DNA from: Calamus simplicifolius
Taxonomy: Eukaryota > Streptophyta > Magnoliopsida > Arecales > Arecaceae
NCBI GenBank assembly: GCA_900491605.1
Contig: UESW01001799.1
Span: 362,504 to 426,503 of the forward strand
Length of the DNA stretch: 64,000 nt
Direction: 5' to 3'
Shown: positions 57,300 to 64,000 of the stretch, piece after piece
Layout of the letters: the number at the start of each line of letters is the position of its first letter
Position numbering within the stretch: position 1 is the stretch's first letter
Translations under genes and position numbers: made by a program
The notes under the pieces: model-generated
Told to the model about the DNA's origin: nothing
Databases searched by the model: none
Seen by the model: the letters and a program-made list of their open reading frames with translations, nothing else

Positions 57300-58221
57300 T
57301 GATGAGGGGTAAAAATATCGTTGCATTAATGTGTATACAATCCAAGACGTCGGGCTAGGGCTAGCCCGTGCACCCTGTCGCATAGCCGTCACATCCGAAA
57401 GGCAGCAATGAGTAGGCTACCCCCTCCAAACAGCTTTCGTGTGACAGTTGGCCGAGCTATTATCATACCTTGGCTGACCGAGCTGCTATCATACCTCGGC
57501 TGATCGAGCTATTATCAGTTGGCCGAGCTATCATTATACCTCGGCTGATCAAGCTATAATCATACCCCCACAGGCCGAGCTATCCCATGCCTCGGTAAAT
57601 TGAGTCTCACCATACTTCGGTAGATTCAGCCCTCTTCTATACTTCGGCCCGATCGAGGTATCTAAGCACCTCTGCGGGAACACACATAAACTAACAAGAT
57701 TTCGAATAGGAAATCATGCTTGCGCTACCAGAAATGGCCTAGAGCCTATGTAGTCCCTGAATCTTGAAGCATCATCTGCTCTTCCTGGCCGTTGATCCTC
57801 TAACCAACCGGATACGGATCCTACCGGCCCTGTAACAGCCTGATTCGAATCAGTTTCGAATCCCAACAACTTTTAGACCCTCTATGATGTGTCCAAGGAA
57901 TCAGGTGATCGTCTATAAATATCACAGCCCCAGACCCCCTCAGGTAGGCCATTCTGCACATTCAAGGCACACGCACGCTTGCTCACCCTTTGTCACTATT
58001 AACGCTCTGCTCAGAGCTATCCTGAAGAGACTATTCAGTGAGAGCCTTCTCTTTATATTTGTTGATTGCTGATCCCCGCTGATTTGAGCATCGGAGGGTC
58101 TTCCGCAGAGGGCTACCCCCAATGCCTCTTGCGTGAGGACTGCTTTGCAGGTCCGCTCAAGTGGAAGCCCACTTTGAAGCTCGATCGCGTCCAAGTCAGA
58201 GGACAGATCTCAGCAGCAACA
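57300..58221 (+). repeat. Gypsy 3' LTR, right copy
   Basis: Starts TGATGAGGGG directly after the polypurine tract. TATA box CTATAAATATCAC is at 57913-57925. U5 ends GGACAGATCTCAGCAGCAACA. 922 bp versus about 945 in the left copy, partly because the TCGGC/CCGAG repeat block in U3 has a different copy number. Confidence 0.85.
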
Positions 58222-58581
58222 GATATCTATGCTATTTTTAATTTGATGAGGAACTAAATTAAAATTTAATTAATCTCACAGATTATGATTTTATTCGAAA
58301 ACCAATCATTTTATGGTACTTCCTTTAGAAGATGAATATACAGTGAAAAAAAAAGAGCATACGAGTCTTTCTTTGAAAGATCACAACTCATTACCATTAA
58401 GATTTATGAATCTGTATACTTTCACTTTGTTGTTTTGTTGTTCATACAATAATTGTATAAAATTTGGACTAATTAATCTTTTTTATAAAAAAATTAAAAT
58501 TAATATATTTTTATTTATGTAAGATAAAGAGCATGATCGTAGAGATACTTGCAACTAGCTCGATTGAATCCGTGCAGTATT

Positions 58582-58665
<84 letters not shown>

Positions 58666-58999
58666 AGTGCTAACTTTTTATAAAAAGAAAAAATACATAT
58701 ATTAGGTTTAAACACAAAAACTTATTTTTATTTTTATTTTTTATAAAAAAATATTTTCGAAAAGCACCACAACCTTCAACAGCTAAACATTCCGTAAGTG
58801 TTTCCATCTGGCCTCATGCAAAGAAGTCTTCATCCTATCGAAAAGGGCTGCTCACCTACTCTGACAAATTTAAGCATGTATCACATGAAAACAGCTTCAT
58901 TTCCGCGTTTTGCTGGTCAGAAGCCGTCATGTTCTGTTATCAATAATGCACGCGCATCGATACAAATGGACCCTTAGGTATCTGGAATCTGCCCTCATC
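58222..58999. other. Spacer between the gypsy element and the LINE
   Basis: AT-rich with a long (TA)n run. No gene. Confidence 0.5.
58584..58661. repeat. (TA)n microsatellite
   Basis: About 39 TA units, the longest simple repeat in the window. Confidence 0.95.
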
Positions 59000-59173
59000 A
59001 AAGGACGGTAACATCCTTGCTTTAAGAATCGTGCGGTTTATGCTCCGGTTCTATTCTCGTTTTCTGCTTTAAGATTTGCGCTCATCTTGCTTCGTCCCCG
59101 ATCTTCCGGCGATCGTCGTCATCGTCTCTTCCCCGTGGTCAAGCAGATCCTTTTTGTCCTCTCCGCTCCTCCT

Positions 59174-60802
59174 ATGGCTTCGGATTCGGCGGAAGCTGGT
59201 CGGGCGTCCGGCAAGGCAGCGGCGGAAGGAGGGTTTGTATGGGTGGCATCGTCCCCGTCGCCGGCCGCTGTGGCTAGATTGGAGACTGCCTTCCCTGAGG
59301 TTGTGTCTCTCCCAGCTGCGGAGCTTGCTGAGGAGGTAGCTGGATGGATGAATACTGCCGTTATTGCTCGATCATACAATCGTTGGGTTCCGGCAGAAGC
59401 TTTTCTCAGAGAATTCCGACGCGCCGGAGTTCCAGGAGTGATCGCTCCGACGAGCATGGCATTCCGGTGTCATGTGTTCCGTTTTGAATCTCCCGAAGCT
59501 CGGGAGCTAGTGTTGCAAAGGCCGTGGGTTATCAATGGCCAGGTCATTGGCATCGAGGGGTGGCGGCCCGATTTTGTTCCGGCAGTGGATTCAGTCCCGG
59601 TGGCGTTGGTCTGGGTTCGTCTGCCGAACCTCCCCCTGGAGTTCTGGAAAGATGAATTCCTCAAACCAATTCTGGCTTTGGCGGGGGAATTTGTTTGTTC
59701 CGATGCTGCTACCTTGGCGAGAAACAGAGGTGGAGGGTTTGCTCGGGTATGTTTGAGGATTGATCTATCTCGCCCTCTTCGTCCTGGAGCTCGAGTGCAA
59801 GGCCTCAACCTGAGGTTTTGGCAACAGTTCTCTTACGAGAACCTTCATGGGCTGTGTTGGAGCTGCGGTTCGATCCATCTGGGAGGTCCCTGCTCGCTCT
59901 CGTCGGCTCAGGAGGTTCAGGCGTCGGAGGCTGTTTTTGGTCCATGGCTTGCAGCTTTGAGACAGAGGAGAGGTGCTCCAGGATCTCAGTCTGAAGGAAG
60001 GAGAAGCTCTCGCCCGAATGTGTCGGAGTCTTCCGCAGCCTTCGCTTCTGCTTCCCATTCTTCTGTGGACGGGCTTCGTATAAGGTCTGAGGGTGGTGGT
60101 GAAGGCTGGAAGTCTCCGGTGAAGATGGCTCGAAGGCATCATCTGTTTCTAATCCGTCCGCTAGAGGCTCTGGTGTTGCCTTGAGACAGTTGGGGAAGAA
60201 GTCCTCCCCTGTTCCTTTGAAGTCAGGGGCTGTGCCAGATAGTGCCGTATTGAAACTTAAGGCACTGAAGCAGCAGCCAGTGAGATTCGACTGTGCCAGG
60301 GAGCCTCCTCTAAAAAATGAAGTTTTGACTTCTAATCCATTCTCCTCTCTTGACCTGGAGGTGGAAAATGAAGGTTGCATGGACTATAGGGATGGGTTCC
60401 CGGGTTCATTGAAGCGGGCCCGACCGGAGGTGTCAACGTCTCCTAGGTCGTTTCCTAAATCGGTGATCCGGAAGGAAAAGGAAAGGTCTCGGTGATTAAA
60501 AAAGGGGGGTCCGCTGCTCCTTCTCGAACCGGTCTTGAACTACCCCTATCCGGCCAGAACGGTGATTCTGATCGGTCAAGGGGCAGCCTATCCAGGATTC
60601 TGGGCCTATAGCTGAAGTGTGTGACGGAAGCCCTGTAGGCCAGGATCCTAGTTCAGTATTATCTGGTTCTTCTGTGGAGATGGATGGGCCTCTGGGTTAT
60701 TCAGATCCTCAGTCTAATGTTTCCCCTTCGTTGGCAGGGGGTATTGCTGACAGCATTATGTCGGAGGACCTTGCAGGGGTCCAAAATTCTCCTAGTCTGT
60801 AA
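59174..60802 (+). pseudogene. LINE ORF1 (DUF4283 plus zinc knuckle)
   Basis: The first ATG is at 59174 (MASDSAEAGRASG); the open frame upstream begins only with TTG. Residues about 45-230 fit the DUF4283 domain (RSYNRWVPAEAFLREFRRAG, LQRPWVINGQVIGIEGWRPD, PVALVWVRLPNLPLEFW). A zinc knuckle CWSCGSIHLGGPC follows at 59856-59894, one residue short between the second Cys and the His compared with the usual CX2CX4HX4C. The frame stops at 60184, the coding pattern continues in another frame to 60495 (NPFSSLDLEVENEG, FPGSLKRARPEV), and the original frame is open again from 60617 to a TAA at 60800-60802. ORF1 proteins bind the element RNA. Two compensating frameshifts are inferred. Confidence 0.8.
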
Positions 60803-63800
60803 ATGAAGATCCTTCTGTGGAATGTCAGAGGTGCTCGAAAGCCATCCTTTCGTTCCTCTTTTGGAAGATTGTTGCAGCTGCATAAGTTTGATATATGTGT
60901 CCTTTTGGAAACGAGACTATCGGGTGAGAGCTTGGCTCGGTTTCGCAAGCAAATGGCCCGTTCATGGTCCTCGTATGCTGTGGAGGCTGAAGGGTTGTCT
61001 GGAGGTATGCTGGCTCTTGGCGTTCCACTGCGGTTACGATTGATGCTTTCCATCAGTAATCAGCAGATAAGTATGATTGTCTCTGAAGGAGCTTCCGAGC
61101 CTTGGCTATTATCGGCTGTCTACGCCAGTACGGATTATAGGGAGAGAAGGTATCTCTGGTCAGAACTTCGATCCCTTCTTGACCAAGGTATTCCTTCTGT
61201 TATTGCTGGGGATTTCAACTGCATTACGGAGCCTAGTGAGAAACGAGGGGGTAGACGTGTTACTGGCTCTGCTGACATAACTGAATTCAGATCTTTCATT
61301 GATTCTGCTGGTTTGATGGATTTGGGATACTCTGGTCCCCAATTCACCTGGTGTAATAATCGGCAGGGCTCAGCTCGTGTTTGGGAGAGGCTGGATAGAG
61401 CAATGGCTTCAGCTCAGTGGCTTCATCTGTTCCCTGCGGTTACTGTCTCTCATCTTCCTCGAATTGCTTCTGATCACTGCCCTATTTTGATTTCTACGGA
61501 GATTGGTCAGCATCAGCGAAAGCAGTTCAGATTTGAGCAGTTTTGGTCTGTCCATTCAGCTGCTCGTGCTATTATTCATCACATCTGGCATCTCCCGGTC
61601 AGGGGTAATGCAGTTTATCGTTTATCTCGCCGTCTGAAGATGACCAGGCATAGATTATCCAGATGGAGTAGAGTGGAGTTGGGGGATTTGGTCAGACATA
61701 TTGAACAGACTGAAAGCGATATTAGCGCTCTTCAGGCTAAGGAAGATCAGGACGGTTGTTTGCTGGACTCGGACCTCTCTTCTCTTCGGGATAAGCTTGC
61801 TCAGCATCATTCTCTTCTGCGTCAGCAGGAGGTTTATTGGTGGCAGCGATCCAGGCCCAGTGGATTTGTGATGGTGATCGTAATACTAGATTTTTCCATC
61901 AGGCAACCCTGAAGCGGCGTGCTGCCAATAGGATTCGGAGATTAGTTGATGAAGAGGGCAATACTCAGGAGGATTCCCAATCTATTAGGGAGATGATTCT
62001 TCACTTTTTCCAGTCAAGATGGACTGATTCTTCTGGTGCGGGAGGGCCTGTTACTCCGGTTTCTGATTCTGTGAAAGTCTCTTCAGTAGATAACAGTATG
62101 TTGGCCAGATCTATTTCTGCGGATGAGATTAGGGCGGCCCTTTGGGACCTTGGCCCGATAAGGCCCCTGGGCCTGATGGGTTTCCGCCTTTCTTTTATCG
62201 TCAGTATTGGGACATTGTGGGTCAGGAGGTGGTTTTGGCTATTCAGTCTGTTTTCCTGGCTAAACAAATTCCAGTGGAATGGAATCAGACCTTTATTTCT
62301 CTGGTGCCTAAGCGTCATGATGCCTCCCTTCCTCAGCATTTTCGCCCATCAGTCTATGCACTACACTCTATAAGGTCTGTGCTAGGCTTTTGGCTCGCCG
62401 GCTCGTCTGGTGATCCCTCGCCTAATTTCAGCAGAACAAGGGGCGTTTATTAGAGGGCGTTCTATTTCTGATAATATTCTCATTGCCCAGGAATTTATGT
62501 TTGATTTACAGAGAGCTTCGGTCAGGAGAAGTCTAATGGCTGTTAAACTTGATATGGAGAGAGCCTATGACAGACTTAATTGGGCCTTTTTGCGTCGCTC
62601 TCTTACAGAGTTTGGAGTTGATGACTTGTTTATTGAGTGGATTATGGCATGCATTCAGACGCCGTCCTTCTCTATAATTATTAATGGTAGTTCGACCAGA
62701 TTCTTTCACTCTACTGTGGGGATCCGACAGGGTTGCCCTTGTCCCCTTTTGTTTATTCTAGCTGTGGATGATTTGTCTCGGGCTTTCCATCAGGCGCAGA
62801 GAGATCGGAGTATTGTCCCTTATATGGCTGGAGCGGAGGGCCCCTTGGTATCTCATCTCCTGTTTGCGGACGATTGCATTCTTCTGGGCCAGGCTTCTAG
62901 TGTTAATGCGGCGTCTTTCTATTCTATTATCCAGAGATATTGTCAGGCTTCAGGCCAGAAGGTTAACTTTCTAAAATCCACTTTATGTTTCAGCCCGAAG
63001 ACTCCAAGAGCTATCAGGGAAGCCAATTTCTTTATCAGGAATTTCTACTCAGGCAGACAGATTGATGTATTTGGGGATTCCTATCACTGGAAGACGTCCC
63101 CGTTGTTCTGATTTCACGGAGCTTGAGAGAGGATTCATCAGCGTATGGAGGGGTGGCAGTTACTGGCCTTTCGATGATGGCCAGGATTATTATCATACGC
63201 TCGGTCCTCTCCTCCCTTCCCATGTATCTTCTGTCTAATTCTATTATTCCCATTACTTGTCTTAAGAGGATTGAGAGAAGTTTCCGTGATTTTCTGTGGG
63301 CTTCTACGCAAGAAGGTCATGGTATGCATCTTTTATCTTGGGAAACTGTTTGCATGCCTATCCAAGATGGCGGTCTTGGGATCCAGTCTCTGATTGTTAG
63401 AAGGGATGCCCTCCTTGCCAGACATGCTTCTAGATTCCTTCTGGAGCCGCATGTCTATGGAGTCTATTATGCGTGCTAGGTATGGTGGCTGGGTGTCGGA
63501 TTCTTATATCAGGCCTCCACGTGGTTGCTCCTCCTTTTGGAAGGAAGTTTGCAGATTTGGTCAGGCTATCAGGGGTAATGTTTCGTGTATGTTGGGAGAT
63601 GGATCATCCATTGATGTTATTCAGGATATTTGGTTTTCGGATATTCCTCTCTCACGATGGCCCTCTTTTATAAGTATTGACATCCCTTATAACCTTCGGG
63701 TTAAGGATCTGATTTCTTCTGATCCCCCTCTGGCATATCCCCTCTGTGACCCGTTTCTTTGGGTCGGAGCTCTCCAGACGTATTCTGCTGATGCCCATTA

Positions 63801-64000
63801 TCCCAGGTTGCTCTTCTGACTCCAGATTATGGCAGAAATCATGTCTCCCTAGGGCTCCAATCAAGGATTTGATGATGATTTTCAGGCCGGGGTCCCAGCG
63901 CTCGATTGATGCTGATTGGATTTGGAAGCTTCCTACCCTCCCCAGAGTGCAGCTATTTTTGTGGAAGCTTCTGTGGGATTGCCTTCCCACTTGTCTTCTT
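60803..64000 (+). pseudogene. LINE ORF2 (endonuclease and reverse transcriptase), frameshifted, partial
   Basis: The ATG at 60803 follows the ORF1 stop directly (TAAATG). Residues 1-235 are an AP-type endonuclease with Asn7 (LLWNVRGA), Glu36 (LLETRLSG), Asp137/Asn139 (IAGDFNCI) and Asp224/His225 (SDHCPI). After a frameshift near 61850 the link region continues (NTRFFHQATLKRRAANRI). A second shift near 62150 leads into the RT (KAPGPDGFPPFFYRQYWDIV), then AEQGAFIRGRSISDNILIAQ, MAVKLDMERAYDRLNWAFL, GIRQGCPCPLLF (one residue shorter than the usual QGCPLSP) and the catalytic LLFADDCIL at about 62859-62885. Further shifts follow near 63110 and 63390, then the zf-RVT region (DWIWKLPTLPRVQLFLWKLL) at the window end. 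Not functional as it stands. Confidence 0.85.

Larger units (their letters stand above)
48048..58221 (+). mobile_element. Rearranged Ty3-gypsy element (Tat/Retand-Grande type) with inverted LTRs
   Basis: Contents left to right: an LTR in minus orientation (48048-48992) plus about 180 bp of 3' internal DNA, inverted; decayed gag (plus); a protease start fused to an integrase end (plus); an array of 55-bp repeats; a small minus-strand frame; a long antisense ORF; the polypurine tract; and an LTR in plus orientation (57300-58221). Gag-PR..IN then tandem repeats then an antisense ORF then the 3' LTR is the layout known from Tat-lineage elements such as Retand and Grande. The expected plus-oriented 5' LTR and primer site are replaced by an inverted copy of the 3' end. 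GATA touches both outer edges (48044-48047 and 58222-58225), a possible but short target duplication. Confidence 0.8.
59000..64000 (+). mobile_element. L1-type LINE (non-LTR retrotransposon), cut by the window end
   Basis: A short GC-rich leader is followed by ORF1 and ORF2 in the plant L1 order, all on the plus strand. The sequence reaches the zinc-binding region near the end of ORF2 at 64000, so a terminal RNase H domain, if present, and the poly-A tail lie outside. The start is approximate, placed where composition changes near 59000. Several frameshifts make this copy inactive, but protein similarity is well preserved, so it is younger than the LINE tails elsewhere in the window. Confidence 0.85.

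Noticed and set aside
48048..58221. Two independent complete gypsy elements meeting head to head
   Set aside because: Only one set of gag, array and antisense ORF is present. The left inverted part carries just the LTR, polypurine tract and about 180 bp, so it is a copied or exchanged end rather than a second full element.

Overview
This is nuclear DNA from a flowering plant: introns with GT..AG ends, AT-rich intergenic space, and dense plant transposons (Ty1-copia, Ty3-gypsy of Tat/Retand-Grande type, L1-type LINEs, CACTA, Mutator-like and Tourist-like elements). The receptor protein and the moderate codon GC suggest a non-grass monocot such as a palm; that placement is inference. Only one complete host gene is supported, plus the 5' end of a second at the left edge.

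Layout. 1-480: first two exons and promoter of an unidentified minus-strand gene that leaves the window. 1331-7539: decayed Ty1-copia element, minus strand, with LTRs, primer binding site and polypurine tract. 8637-9016: long hairpin. 12717-14111: internally deleted LTR element. 15374-16186, 36219-36890 and 39165-40065: three members of a Mutator-like foldback family with 9-bp target duplications. 18006-18630: GAGCTCG-rich foldback repeat. 20774-26054: subfamily II ethylene receptor (ETR2/EIN4 type), minus strand, with one coding intron, one 5' UTR intron, three upstream ATGs and a TATA box. 26.5-29.2 kb: LINE tails and an LTR relic. 29817-30811: non-autonomous CACTA element carrying a Tourist-like element; the same Tourist family is nested in itself at 41165-41786. 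34.0-34.6 and 42.4-42.7 kb: LINE RNase H relics. 45420-46930: gypsy LTR plus protease remnant.

Right third. 48048-58221 is a rearranged Ty3-gypsy element. Its two LTRs face opposite ways, with about 1.1 kb of inverted end sequence. Gag is decayed and pol has lost RT, RNase H and most of integrase through one junction. Next come 18 copies of a 55-bp tandem unit and a long antisense coiled-coil ORF. 59.0-64.0 kb holds an L1-type LINE with ORF1 (DUF4283 plus zinc knuckle) and ORF2 (endonuclease plus reverse transcriptase), frameshifted and cut by the window end.

The host gene would encode an ER-membrane ethylene sensor that restrains ethylene signalling through CTR1-type kinases. Everything else is mobile DNA or its remains. 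The most unusual structures are the inverted-LTR gypsy element with its satellite-like array and antisense gene, and the Mutator-like foldback family.
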